Below are positions 36,455-44,387 of a stretch of DNA of 64,000 bases, piece after piece (the first letter of the stretch is position 1; the number at the start of each line of letters is the position of its first letter). Below the pieces are notes generated by a model. That model did not search any database. It was not told the DNA's origin and saw only the letters and a list, made by a program, of their open reading frames with translations. Source of the stretch: Cohnella sp. CFH 77786 (lineage in GTDB: Bacteria; Bacillota; Bacilli; Paenibacillales; Paenibacillaceae); contig NZ_WJIB01000008.1 of assembly GCF_019400745.1 (NCBI RefSeq), positions 124,001 to 188,000 on the forward strand. Reading direction: 5' to 3'. The position numbers and the translations under genes were made by a program.

Positions 36455-36910
36455 TTGATTCGCTTACGACAACCGGGGGACGAGGAAGCGATCGTGGACT
36501 TGGTGCGGACGGAGCTGGTGCCGCTATCCCCCCGGCCCGGCATGCATGGCAGCCGGCTGCGCAAGGAGATCGACGCTCGCTTGCGGCGGGGCGTTACGCT
36601 CGTGGCGTCCAGGACGCCGAGAAGCGAGCCGTTCGCTTTCCTGCACATGGAAATCCGGCAGCGCACGCTGTTCGTCGACTTGCTCGCCGTCAGCGCCTCC
36701 GCGCAAAACCGGCGCTGGGGAAGCATGCTTATGGCCGCTGCGGAGCAATACGGCGCCTCTCGAGGCTGCACGGAGGCGAGACTGTTCGTGGACGACACGA
36801 ACGAGCGGGGACTGCGCTTCTATGCGAAGCTCGGTTACTCCGCCGTCCGCCATATTTCGGGGGCCTATTGCTACGAGCTGGTGAAGCCGCTGGCGGCAAG
36901 GTGGTCCTGA
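36455..36910 (+). CDS. GNAT family N-acetyltransferase
   Basis: Acetyl-CoA-dependent acyltransferase of about 151 residues. The core shows LFVDLLAVSASAQNRRWGSMLMAAAEQYGAS, in which QNRRWGS replaces the usual Q/RxxGxG/A acetyl-CoA loop, then ARLFVDDTNERGLRFYAKLGY, the typical end of the fold. A TTG at 36455 is chosen because GGAGG stands nine bases upstream; an in-frame ATG eight codons earlier has no site. Target unknown. It is divergent from the ilv operon. Confidence 0.82.
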   Translation: MIRLRQPGDEEAIVDLVRTELVPLSPRPGMHGSRLRKEIDARLRRGVTLVASRTPRSEPFAFLHMEIRQRTLFVDLLAVSASAQNRRWGSMLMAAAEQYGASRGCTEARLFVDDTNERGLRFYAKLGYSAVRHISGAYCYELVKPLAARWS

Positions 36911-37100
36911 GTCGGACCCGGGCAGCGCCTTCTTATCCCCACGCCTCAGAAAGCCCGGATTTCGATTGCACCGGCCTCCCCTCTCGAACAGCAGCCACGC
37001 GAGTAAAACGGCTACGCCGTCCCGTACGGAAGGATAGACGTTTTATCGGAGGTGATTCAGAAAAGGATGACGGATAATACTTTCTGGCGTGTAATCACCA
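36911..37100. other. Gap without a clear gene
   Basis: A GGAGGTGATT segment at about 37049 is followed by a 23-codon frame starting ATGACGGATAATACTTTC at 37067 that runs through the downstream terminator. The spacing is 14 bases and the frame is too short to support as a gene. Nothing else was seen. Confidence 0.3.
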
Positions 37101-37124
37101 AAGAAAAAGCCGGCATTCGCCGGC
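37101..37124 (-). terminator. Terminator of the Gly/Phe-tail protein gene
   Basis: GCCGGC-GAAT-GCCGGC read leftward, followed by TTTTTCTTT. Confidence 0.85.
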
Positions 37125-37146
37125 CTCGTACATATTGAAGTGCGGT

Positions 37147-37410
37147 TTACCACCAAAAACCAGGAAAGCCGAAGCCGCCGAAGCCGCCGAAGCCGAAACC
37201 GGCAAACGGCAACGTGCCGATCGCCAACAAATCAAACAAAGCAAGCGGAAGGATTGCATTGGTATGCGCTTTTCCGTCCGTCGGTGCAAGATACAGCTCG
37301 TTGCCGCTGACCCTGACCAATTTGCCCTTCACGACCGACCCGTCACGCCGTACCGCATAGATTTCTTTCCCGACAAGCTCCTTCACTTGGGAGCGAGAGA
37401 CGTGGGACAT
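37147..37410 (-). CDS. Hypothetical small protein with Gly/Phe-rich tail
   Basis: An 87-residue protein. Residues 10 to about 50 (VKELVGKEIYAVRRDGSVVKG, then KLVRVSGNELYLAP) look like a small beta-barrel of Sm or KOW type. A short hydrophobic stretch (ILPLALFDLLAIGTLPF) follows, and the chain ends in FGFGGFGGFGFPGFWW, a sticky aromatic tail of a kind seen in spore-coat or surface proteins. Function unknown. AAAGGAGGGG precedes the ATG; it is a single-gene unit. Confidence 0.75.
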   Translation of the reverse strand: MSHVSRSQVKELVGKEIYAVRRDGSVVKGKLVRVSGNELYLAPTDGKAHTNAILPLALFDLLAIGTLPFAGFGFGGFGGFGFPGFWW

Positions 37411-37545
37411 GCTTTACCCCTCCTTTACCGGTTGTCCTATAAGATATGGCCGGAAAGGCAGAGTGGATTGTATGATTGTCCGGCGCTTCGCAAAAGAGGG
37501 CCATCCGCCGAATCCCAATTGTGCCTTCTTCGGCGCGAGCCTGTC

Positions 37546-37580
37546 CAAAAAAAGAATAAACCCCGGTTGCCCGGGGTTTG
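37546..37580 (-). terminator. Terminator of infC-rpmI-rplT
   Basis: AAACCCCGG-GCAA-CCGGGGTTT read leftward, followed by ATTCTTTTTTT; a strong intrinsic terminator just after rplT. Confidence 0.9.
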
Positions 37581-37586
37581 CATTCG

Positions 37587-37946
37587 TTACGCGTTGATTT
37601 TCGCTTTGGCGGCGTCAGCCAGCGAGTTGAACGCCTGGATGTCGTTCACGGCCAGGTCGGCCAGCATTTTGCGGTTGACGTTGATGCCGGCCAGCTTGAG
37701 GCCGTTCATCAGCTTGCTGTAAGACAGGCCGTTCTGGCGGGCTGCCGCGTTGATGCGCACGATCCACAGTCTGCGGAAGTTCCGCTTCGTCTGGCGACGG
37801 TCGCGGTATGCGTACCACAGCGATTTCATCACTTGCTCTTTGGCTTTCTTGAACAGGCGGTGTTTCGCGCCCCAGTAACCTTTAGCCAGCTTCAACATTC
37901 TATTGCGACGGCGGCGCGTGACGAAACCGCCTTTAACTCTTGCCAT
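37587..37946 (-). CDS. rplT: 50S ribosomal protein L20
   Basis: Large-subunit assembly protein of 119 residues, beginning [24 protein letters not shown], with the conserved [15 protein letters not shown] and AFNSLAD-type segments. In Firmicutes it also binds the infC leader to shut off its own operon. It is the last gene of infC-rpmI-rplT, 39 bases after rpmI, with GGGAGGTAA before its ATG. Confidence 0.98.
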   Translation of the reverse strand: MARVKGGFVTRRRRNRMLKLAKGYWGAKHRLFKKAKEQVMKSLWYAYRDRRQTKRNFRRLWIVRINAAARQNGLSYSKLMNGLKLAGINVNRKMLADLAVNDIQAFNSLADAAKAKINA

Positions 37947-37985
37947 GATTCATTACCTCCCGAGAAGTGTTAACGGTAAATAAGA

Positions 37986-38186
37986 TTATTTGAGGTTCGC
38001 GAGTTGTTGCTGCAGACGGCGTACGTCGCCTTGGGCCATGAGCGGCTGGCTCGACAGCACGCGCTTCTGGCGGCCGGATTTGTGGGACAGCAAATGGTTC
38101 TTGTAAGCTTTATGGCGCTTTACTTTGCCGGTTCCGGTAATTTTGAAGCGATCCTTCAAGCTGCTGTGCGTTTTCATCTTAGGCAT
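37986..38186 (-). CDS. rpmI: 50S ribosomal protein L35
   Basis: Basic 66-residue protein starting MPKMKTHSSLKDRFKITGTG and containing KNHLLSHKSGRQKR, both diagnostic for L35. Second gene of the infC operon, 17 bases after infC. Confidence 0.98.
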   Translation of the reverse strand: MPKMKTHSSLKDRFKITGTGKVKRHKAYKNHLLSHKSGRQKRVLSSQPLMAQGDVRRLQQQLANLK

Positions 38187-38203
38187 GGATTCGTTTCCTC
38201 CTG

Positions 38204-38716
38204 TCAGTGGCTCTTCGGAGCCAGAATCATGATCATGCTGCGGCCTTCAAGCTTCGGAACGCGCTCGACGACGCAAATGTCGGCGACTTCCTTCGCCACG
38301 CGCTCCAGAATTTTCTGGCCGATGTTGGCATGGGCGATTTCGCGTCCGCGGAACCGCACGGAACATTTGACCTTGTCGCCGTCGTTCAGGAACTTCACCA
38401 CGTTGCGGAACTTCGTCTGGTAGTCGTGTTCCTCGATGTTCGAACGGAACCAGACTTCCTTCAGGTCAACGATCTTCTGGTTCTTCCGGGCTTCCTTCTC
38501 TTTCTTCTGCTGCTCGTAGCGGAACTTGCCGTAGTCCATGATGCGGCACACCGGCGGTTTCGCCTGCGGAGCGACGTTAACCAGGTCCATGTTCGCATCG
38601 ATCGCGATCTGCATGGCTTCCCGAAACGGCTTGATGCCAAGCTGCTCGCCGCCCGGGCCTACGAGCCTGACTTCCTTCGCCCGGATTTCCTCGTTGATTT
38701 GATGTTCCTTGCTAAT
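38204..38716 (-). CDS. infC: Translation initiation factor IF-3, AUU start
   Basis: Factor that binds the 30S subunit and proofreads the start codon and initiator tRNA; 170 residues. The N domain begins ISKEHQINEEIRAKEVRLVG, and the C domain carries KVKCSVRFRGREIAH. Translation starts at ATT (38716-38714), eight to nine bases after GGAGGTGG; the first in-frame ATG would cut off the N-domain. The rare AUU codon is the conserved feedback device of infC. The operon is controlled by the leader upstream. Confidence 0.97.
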   Translation of the reverse strand: MSKEHQINEEIRAKEVRLVGPGGEQLGIKPFREAMQIAIDANMDLVNVAPQAKPPVCRIMDYGKFRYEQQKKEKEARKNQKIVDLKEVWFRSNIEEHDYQTKFRNVVKFLNDGDKVKCSVRFRGREIAHANIGQKILERVAKEVADICVVERVPKLEGRSMIMILAPKSH

Positions 38717-38763
38717 CGTATTCCACCTCCGGATTGGATTGGAGTGCCCCTATGGTCGGCCGG

Positions 38764-38950
38764 AAAAACAAAAAAAGCGGGCCGCATAGACCCGCATCCT
38801 GCTCACTCGTCGGTCCGGCGCCAGCTGGGGACTTGAATCCCGGCATCCGCCGCCTTCCGTCGGTTACGCGAACCCGTCAGCGTGAGCCGAGCAGGTGAGA
38901 AGCGGGTGCTTCTGCTTAAGCGTACTGAATATCGAATTGAAATCAGTCAC
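38764..38950 (-). ncRNA. L20-type ribosomal leader of infC
   Basis: Structured 5' leader between the promoter and infC. It ends in a terminator, GCGGGTCTATGCGGCCCGC followed by TTTTTTT (38795-38764), and contains paired segments such as GCTCGGCTCACGCTGACGGG and CCGGACCGACGAGTGAGC, which can compete with one another. Position ahead of infC-rpmI-rplT and this layout fit the Firmicute L20 leader, in which L20 binding promotes termination. Confidence 0.8.
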
Positions 38951-38956
38951 TCGAGT

Positions 38957-38985
38957 AATATACCACGCGGCCGCTTCGATGTCAA
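38957..38985 (-). promoter_or_regulatory. SigA promoter of the infC operon
   Basis: Perfect TTGACA (38985-38980), a 17-base spacer, and TATATT (38962-38957) on the minus strand. Confidence 0.85.
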
Positions 38986-38990
38986 CAGAA

Positions 38991-39014
38991 GACCCCGGGG
39001 ACAAACCGGGGCGT
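38991..39014 (-). terminator. Possible terminator of the GT2 gene
   Basis: Read leftward, CCCCGG-TTTGTCC-CCGGGG lies right after the glycosyltransferase stop and is followed by TCTTCTGTT, a weak U-rich tail. Confidence 0.45.
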
Positions 39015-39019
39015 TCGGT

Positions 39020-40258
39020 TTACATTTGCTTGCCTTGCACTTCTTCGAGCCGAAGGACGCGCGTGTGCTGCGTGTGGCTCCAGGTTTTGTTGTTCTGCGT
39101 GAAAAACGCGTGGAACGTGATCGGCCACCAAGAGAAGAAGAAAATAGGGAACGTGATCAAACGCAGGTATAGTTTCCAGTGAACCTTCTCGAGAAGCATG
39201 GCGAGCGGTACCTGCGCGTAAATATAAAGCGCCATGGGCACGGCGATCCAATTCGGGGCCAGCGAGTAAATGGAATCGAAATGCCGCTCGCCCGGCAAAA
39301 GCAGATCGAACCAAAGCGTCGCGGTGATGAGGAACCCGATCAGGAAATTATAAGCGTTGAAAATGTAAAGCGCGGCGTCGATCTTGACCAAGCTGCGCTC
39401 CTTGATCCCTTGCCACAGGATCGGAAGCATATAGCGGCGGGTAACGTCGAAGTGACCTTGCATCCAGCGGAGCCGCTGGCGGGCGGAAGCCCGGAAGGTG
39501 ATCGGCTTCTCGTCGTAAACCCGCGCGTCGAAGTTGAATTTGGGCTTAATGCCCCGCTGGATGCAACGGATCGTGAACTCCAGGTCCTCGACCAGGCTCG
39601 TGGCCCCCCAGCCCATTTCCTTCAGCAGCTTCGTTTCGAAGCACATGCCGGTTCCGCCGAGGAAGTTCGAAAGCCCCAGATTGTACCGGGGAAGCTGCCA
39701 CAGGCGGTTGCAGAACCAGTAGTTCATGCCATTGGCGGCGCTGACCCAGCTGTCGTGCGGGTTCTTGGTATCCAGATAGCCTTGGATGACGCGGTAGCCG
39801 TTGCACAGATCCTCGTTCATGTAAGTAAGAAAATCCGTCGCGACCAAATTGTCGGCGTCGAACATGACGATCGCGTCGTAAGATTTCGGATGCTTCCACA
39901 GCTCTTTGAGCATCCACTCGATGGCGAAGCCTTTGCCGCGCTGGCTCGCGTTGAACCGTTCGCAGGCATAGACGCCGGGATAGCTGCGGACGATTTCCGC
40001 CGTCCGGTCCGAACAATTGTCGCAAATGACGAAAATATCGAACAGCTCCCGCGGGTACTTCATCTTGAGGAGATTTTCGATGAGCGCCCCCACGACCGCT
40101 TCCTCGTTGTGCGCCGCGACGAGCAGCGCGAACGATTTGGTCGGCTCCCGCTCGATCCGTTCTTTCTTCCTGTACCATCCGAACAACGACAAGACGACCT
40201 GGTAAGAGCCGATCAGGAAAAAGAACACCTGAACGACCAAAAGGAACTGATTCAACAT
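39020..40258 (-). CDS. Membrane glycosyltransferase family 2
   Basis: Processive-type GT2 enzyme of 412 residues. One N-terminal membrane helix is followed by the GT-A domain: LLVAAHNEEAVVGALI, DNCSDRT, the metal-binding MFDADN, acceptor aspartate in SLVEDLEFT, and RQRLRWMQGHF, the Q/RxxRW motif of cellulose- and hyaluronan-synthase-like enzymes. Three or four C-terminal helices follow. It should polymerise or transfer sugars at the inner membrane face; product unknown. AGGGGG lies 11 bases before the ATG. Confidence 0.88.
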   Translation of the reverse strand: MLNQFLLVVQVFFFLIGSYQVVLSLFGWYRKKERIEREPTKSFALLVAAHNEEAVVGALIENLLKMKYPRELFDIFVICDNCSDRTAEIVRSYPGVYACERFNASQRGKGFAIEWMLKELWKHPKSYDAIVMFDADNLVATDFLTYMNEDLCNGYRVIQGYLDTKNPHDSWVSAANGMNYWFCNRLWQLPRYNLGLSNFLGGTGMCFETKLLKEMGWGATSLVEDLEFTIRCIQRGIKPKFNFDARVYDEKPITFRASARQRLRWMQGHFDVTRRYMLPILWQGIKERSLVKIDAALYIFNAYNFLIGFLITATLWFDLLLPGERHFDSIYSLAPNWIAVPMALYIYAQVPLAMLLEKVHWKLYLRLITFPIFFFSWWPITFHAFFTQNNKTWSHTQHTRVLRLEEVQGKQM

Positions 40259-40318
40259 ATGCGGTTGTACCCCCTAGACCCCAATTTTTCCGTTTTCTCT
40301 CTGTTCGGTTTTTTTACT

Positions 40319-40455
40319 CTCTGTTCGTTTTTCTCTCGTTCGTTTTTCTCTCGTTCGTTTTTCTCTCGTTCGTTTTTCTCTCGTTCGTTTTTCTCTCGTT
40401 CGTTTTTCTCTCGTTCGTTTTTCTCTCGTTCGTTTTTCTCTCTGTTCTTGTCTCT
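40319..40455. repeat. 15-bp tandem repeat (seven perfect copies plus variants)
   Basis: CTCTCGTTCGTTTTT repeats seven times without change from about 40333 to 40437, flanked by diverged copies (CTCTGTTCGTTTTT, TCTGTTCTTGTCTC). Because the unit is five codons long, several frames stay open through it; the leftward frames read as KRTRE or TNERK repeats. It lies just upstream of the GT2 gene. Confidence 0.95.
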
Positions 40456-40783
40456 CTGTTCTTGTCTCTCTGATCTCTCTGTTCGCTGCCGGCCTTTGTC
40501 CGTTTCCCGGTCCCCACTGGCCGGGCTTCAAGATCTTCCCTTTTCGGCAAAAGGCACATCCTTGATTCTGTTCGTTTTGCGCCGATTTGTCAAAGCGGTC
40601 CTGGCCCGTTATCCGCGGCTTACGCGGGGTGAAGGGAATTTTGGCGGCCTGAGCCCCCGGGAAAAACCGGATTCCTCGCGGAAAGGCCGGATTAAAGCGT
40701 TTTCCTTGCCGATTCGACAAAAAATCAAATATCGGGCCTTGCCGAAGGGAACTCCCGGACAGCATGTATTACGAATGAAGCGC
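40456..40783. other. Intergenic stretch, no supported gene
   Basis: Between the 15-bp repeat and the GT4 gene. A leftward frame from about 40765 runs through the repeat and ends 15 bases before the GT2 start, but its sequence has no recognisable fold or clear ribosome site. A CCGCGGCTTACGCGG palindrome at about 40611-40625 is the only other structure seen. Confidence 0.4.
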
Positions 40784-41944
40784 TCAGAAAGTTGCAGGAA
40801 AAACGGAGCAAGCCGCACGAATTTCCTCGAGCAACCCGGCGAACACGCGGTCCCAGGAACGGGCGGACGCTTGCCGAAGTCCCGCCTCCGCCAGCTTCTC
40901 CCGCAGGGCCGGGTCCCCGCCCAGACGGGCCAACGCGGCGGCGAAAGCCCCGGCGTCGCCGGGCTCGCACAGCAGCCCGTCTTCTCCGTGCCGCACCGTA
41001 TCCGGCACGGCTCCCGCATTCGCTCCGACGACAGGTAAGCCGCACGCCATCGCTTCGAGCACGACGTTGCCGAAAGTTTCCGTCGGCGAAGGAAAGATCA
41101 ACGCGTCGCAGGCCGCCATCCACCGCCGAAGCTCCGGCTGAGGCAGCGCGCCCGGGAAGCGGACCGGCACCTTCCTCCGGGCGGCCAGCGTCCGGAGCGC
41201 GGCGGCGGACGGTCCGTCCCCGGCCATCACCAGCTCCGCGCCTAAGCCATGATCCCTCTCCAGCAGTTTGATCGCCTCCACCGCGACCTCCGCCTGTTTT
41301 TCGGGCGCCATTCTGCCCGCGTACAGCACGGTGAAACGGGAAACGTCCAGGCCCAGCGCTTGCCGCAAGGCTTCCCGGTCGTCCGCGGGACGGAAGACGG
41401 ACGTATCCACTCCGCGGCTCCAGACGGCCAGCCCCTTCCAACCGTGCTCTTCGCATTCTTCCAGCACGGAGCGGGAAGGCACGAACACGCGCCTGGATGG
41501 GCGATGGAACCAATGCAAATATCTCCATAGAAGTGTACCCAACCACTGCAGGTTGTAAAACGACAAGTACCGCACGAAATGCGTATGATGGGATGCGAAG
41601 AGCGGAATGCCGTGCCGAAGCGCCAACTGGCGTCCCGTCAGGCCGATTCCGAACGGCGTCGCCACGTGGATGGCGGTCGGCCGGAAGCGGAGGAGCTTGC
41701 TCTGCGCCTCCGCGAGACGGGGCAGGGCGAAGCGGGTTTCCGGATACAGGAAGAACGGCCGGCTCGCGAGCCGCTCCGCCGTTTCAAGGAAGGGGCTTTC
41801 CCCCCGCGGATGCGAAGGGGCGAAGACGAGAAACTCGATTCCTTCCTTCCGCAAATAATTCGTCCACCGTTCCAGCGTTTTGGCGACTCCGTTGATTTCG
41901 GGCGCATACGTATCCGTGAATAAAGCCAGTCGCAATTCCGCCAT
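40784..41944 (-). CDS. Glycosyltransferase family 4
   Basis: GT-B retaining glycosyltransferase, 386 residues. The N-terminal domain shows ALFTDTYAPEINGVAKTLER; the C-terminal domain has VLYAGRMAPEKQAE, ELVMAGDGP and FPSPTETFGNVVLEAMACGLPVV, with the EX7E donor-site glutamates. This closely resembles MgtA/PimB-like enzymes that mannosylate or glucosylate lipids, so a role in membrane glycolipid or teichoic acid anchor synthesis is likely. The ATG has GGGGAGG upstream; a GTG/ATG ten codons earlier has no site. Confidence 0.88.
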   Translation of the reverse strand: MAELRLALFTDTYAPEINGVAKTLERWTNYLRKEGIEFLVFAPSHPRGESPFLETAERLASRPFFLYPETRFALPRLAEAQSKLLRFRPTAIHVATPFGIGLTGRQLALRHGIPLFASHHTHFVRYLSFYNLQWLGTLLWRYLHWFHRPSRRVFVPSRSVLEECEEHGWKGLAVWSRGVDTSVFRPADDREALRQALGLDVSRFTVLYAGRMAPEKQAEVAVEAIKLLERDHGLGAELVMAGDGPSAAALRTLAARRKVPVRFPGALPQPELRRWMAACDALIFPSPTETFGNVVLEAMACGLPVVGANAGAVPDTVRHGEDGLLCEPGDAGAFAAALARLGGDPALREKLAEAGLRQASARSWDRVFAGLLEEIRAACSVFPATF

Positions 41945-42131
41945 GACGATGCCTCCCCGCTTTTTTCTTTCCATGATGCCAAACGGAAATCAAGAGGGTG
42001 TCAAGGCTGCGTTAACGGGGCGAATTAACGGATTTGCGGGTGAGCGTTAATTTCGGGGTGACAATTCGCGGGTATAGTGGGAGCAGATACCGCGTCCCGA
42101 CGCACGGGCCAGCGGGAAGAGGAGGATGCGT

Positions 42132-42656
42132 ATGAGCCGGATTTACCGCATGCTGCTGGAAGTGGAGCGTCCGCTGTTCCTGCACGTCAATATCCGCTGG
42201 AATCATAAGCTGCTGAGTTGGCTTTTCTATGTTCTATCGCTTCTGGGCGGAGCGACCTTCACGCTCTGCTTCTCCCTGGCCGTCGGCTGGTTCGGCGCGG
42301 AGCCGTGGAGCACGGCCGGCTGGCAGGCGCTCGCCGCCGTGGCGCTGAGCCATATTCCCGTCGCGATCGCCAAGCGCAGCGCGCCCCGTTTGCGGCCGTA
42401 CCAAGTGTTCCCGCAAGCGAACACGGGGCGCAAGCCGTTGAAAGATCCGTCTTTCCCTTCGGGACACACGACCGCGGCGTTCGCCATGCTGACGCCCTGG
42501 ATGCTCGCCGAGCCGAGGCTGATCCCGGTTCTGCTTCCGGTAGCCGCCGGCGTTGCGCTATCGCGCGTGTATTTCGGCCTTCACTTCCCGAGCGACACGG
42601 TCGCGGGCGCCTTGCTCGGCAGTTCTACCGCGCTCATGATGACGCTGTGGATTTAA
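42132..42656 (+). CDS. PAP2-superfamily membrane phosphatase
   Basis: Lipid-phosphate phosphatase of 174 residues with about five membrane segments. The three catalytic signatures are present: KRSAPRLRP, PSFPSGH and SRVYFGLHFPSD. Such enzymes dephosphorylate undecaprenyl pyrophosphate or phosphatidylglycerol phosphate on the outer membrane face. The second of two close ATGs is chosen (GGAGG six bases upstream). A TATAGT box lies at about 42073. It ends in a strong terminator. Confidence 0.88.
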   Translation: MSRIYRMLLEVERPLFLHVNIRWNHKLLSWLFYVLSLLGGATFTLCFSLAVGWFGAEPWSTAGWQALAAVALSHIPVAIAKRSAPRLRPYQVFPQANTGRKPLKDPSFPSGHTTAAFAMLTPWMLAEPRLIPVLLPVAAGVALSRVYFGLHFPSDTVAGALLGSSTALMMTLWI

Positions 42657-42676
42657 GAATGCTTCCACGACTACGA

Positions 42677-42710
42677 AAACTCCAAGCCGGACGCCGGCTT
42701 GGAGTTTTTT
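42677..42710 (+). terminator. Terminator of the PAP2 gene
   Basis: AAACTCCAAGCCGG and CCGGCTTGGAGTTT pair perfectly around ACG, followed by a T run. Confidence 0.92.
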
Positions 42711-42772
42711 CATCCTTCGATTCATTCGGGAATGCACTGGCGTGAAGTTCGCGAAGCTGGCGGCCTGAACGG

Positions 42773-43492
42773 TTACAGCGGCAGGTCGCGTTTCCGGAAC
42801 AGCGCGACGGCCGCGCCGAACGACGCGAATCCGACCGCGGCCAGCACGATGAAGGAAAATTCCGAATCCGCGCTGCCGTTAATAATGTCGCCTGGCCGGT
42901 ACAGAGAGAACAGCGAGAGATCCCGGAGCCAGCCGACATTGTCGCTGAATTTGCCTGCGAGATCCAGGCTGAAGAAACCAAACGTACACGTGCCCGAAAT
43001 ACCGTTCGCTTTCTTCTCGTCATTGGACAGTGCCGACACCAGGAACGAGATGCCGCCGAGGGCGAAGAAGAGAAGAAACGCCGCGGCGTTCATTTGCAGG
43101 AACTTGGCCGTATCGAAATCGTATTCTGCTCCGAGAAACCAAGCGTTGCCAGCGAATCCCGCCAAGGTCGTGACTGCGACGATCAGGAGCAGCCCGGTCG
43201 TCAGTACCGCCGCTTGCGTAAACGCGACTTTCCCTCTCGTCGTCGGGGCGGAGAGCAGATACGCCATCGAGCCCTGATCCACCAATTTGGCCATCAGCCG
43301 GGTCGACAACTGCACGCATAGGATGGAGAGGAGCAGAACGGGAATCAGGCCGTAATATTCGCCCGAAATGAATGCCTCCGCGCTGCCGAAACCGTTCAGG
43401 CCGAACGCCTTTCCGAAACCTTCCGGCATGGCCGCGACCAGATCGTCGATGGCTTTCGAATGGTTGGCGATATTAGGGTACAGCCAGAACAT
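42773..43492 (-). CDS. ABC-2 type transporter permease, N-terminally truncated
   Basis: Membrane subunit resembling ABC-2 permeases: five or six hydrophobic segments, the ISGEYYGLIPVLLLSILCVQL region and a LLSAPTTRGKV cytoplasmic loop. Relatives begin with a cytoplasmic stretch and a full first helix; here the frame opens only after a TGA at 43534-43532 with KPFGFGSAFYILL, so the 5' end is missing. The only ATG (43492) has no ribosome site. No ATPase gene is adjacent. It is probably a non-functional remnant produced by the rearrangement that also cut the divergent TetR gene. Confidence 0.65.
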   Translation of the reverse strand: MFWLYPNIANHSKAIDDLVAAMPEGFGKAFGLNGFGSAEAFISGEYYGLIPVLLLSILCVQLSTRLMAKLVDQGSMAYLLSAPTTRGKVAFTQAAVLTTGLLLIVAVTTLAGFAGNAWFLGAEYDFDTAKFLQMNAAAFLLFFALGGISFLVSALSNDEKKANGISGTCTFGFFSLDLAGKFSDNVGWLRDLSLFSLYRPGDIINGSADSEFSFIVLAAVGFASFGAAVALFRKRDLPL

Positions 43493-43563
43493 GAGAAGAA
43501 TGTAGAACGCGGATCCGAACCCAAAGGGCTTTCAGGATCAAAGAGAAGATCCGGAAAGCCACC

Positions 43564-44100
43564 TTGGATCTGCTGCGGGAATCGGACCCCAAGCGGATCC
43601 GGATCGCCGACATCGCGAAGGCGGCCCGCGTTTCGCAGGTGACGATCTATAACTATTTCGGGAGCAAGGAAGAACTTCTCCGCGACGTGTTCAAACACTA
43701 CGTGGACAAAGCCAGCCGTCAATTCGAGGCATTTATAAACGAGGGCCATACGCTGAAGGAGAAGATCGAGTACCTCCTGATCCAGAAGAGGGCAGCGATG
43801 GCGGAGTTTCCGCCTCGCCTGATCAAGGAAATGCTGACCGAAGATCCCGAGCTTGCCCGTTATCTCGAACAACGGTACAAGGAGAAATCGCTCCCGCTCA
43901 CCCTGCGCTTGATCCGGGAAGGCAGAGAAAGCGGCGAGATCTCGGAAGACGTGTCCGATGAAAGCGTACTGGTTCTGATGCAGCTCTACATGAATCAATA
44001 TGAAACGATATTGGGGATGGCGGAACAGAGCGGGGATACGGACGCGTTTTTCCGCGGATTGGTGCACATGTTCTTCTATGGGATTTGCGGGAAGCCTTGA
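43564..44100 (+). CDS. TetR family regulator, 5' end truncated
   Basis: The chain carries a TetR helix-turn-helix (RIRIADIAKAARVSQVTIYN, then YFGSKEELL) and a C-terminal domain ending HMFFYGICGKP. The frame is open from 43495, where the sequence RIKEKIRKATLDLLRESD shows that helix 1 begins before the only possible start, a TTG at 43564 without a ribosome site; no ATG or GTG exists. The gene therefore seems to have lost its start. Such regulators normally precede an ABC ATPase and permease in the same direction; here the permease is inverted and also cut. Confidence 0.6.
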   Translation: MDLLRESDPKRIRIADIAKAARVSQVTIYNYFGSKEELLRDVFKHYVDKASRQFEAFINEGHTLKEKIEYLLIQKRAAMAEFPPRLIKEMLTEDPELARYLEQRYKEKSLPLTLRLIREGRESGEISEDVSDESVLVLMQLYMNQYETILGMAEQSGDTDAFFRGLVHMFFYGICGKP

Positions 44101-44310
44101 GGTTGCCTGAAGCAGTTGATCAGACAGCTCGGGCAACTGCTCCCAATGTTGCAGCTAAATGCCAATATACACCTAGTAACTTGGAAAAACGTCACCGGCT
44201 TACCCCACCCGCAAACGGGTCGATCAGTTCTTATATCGTGATTACGGACGGACCCTTCTATCACTTGTACTTCATGTCTCCGCTCTGCCGCATTCCGAGA
44301 AATTACTCGA
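44101..44310. other. Gap without a clear gene
   Basis: Between the truncated TetR gene and the trmB terminator. No open frame with a ribosome site and no repeat was seen. Confidence 0.4.
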
Positions 44311-44347
44311 ATACAAAAATCCACCGCGCCTCGGAAGGCCGGTGGAT
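44311..44347 (-). terminator. Terminator of trmB
   Basis: ATCCACCG and CGGTGGAT pair around a 13-base loop read leftward, followed by TTTTGTAT. Confidence 0.8.
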
Positions 44348-44387
44348 CTGTCACGTTTCAATATGGACGATAAGCAAACCGGAAATG

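Noticed and set aside
40274-40765. 163-residue leftward frame with KRTRE repeats
   Set aside because: Open mainly because the 15-base repeat has no stops; no clear ribosome site and a second frame is equally open.
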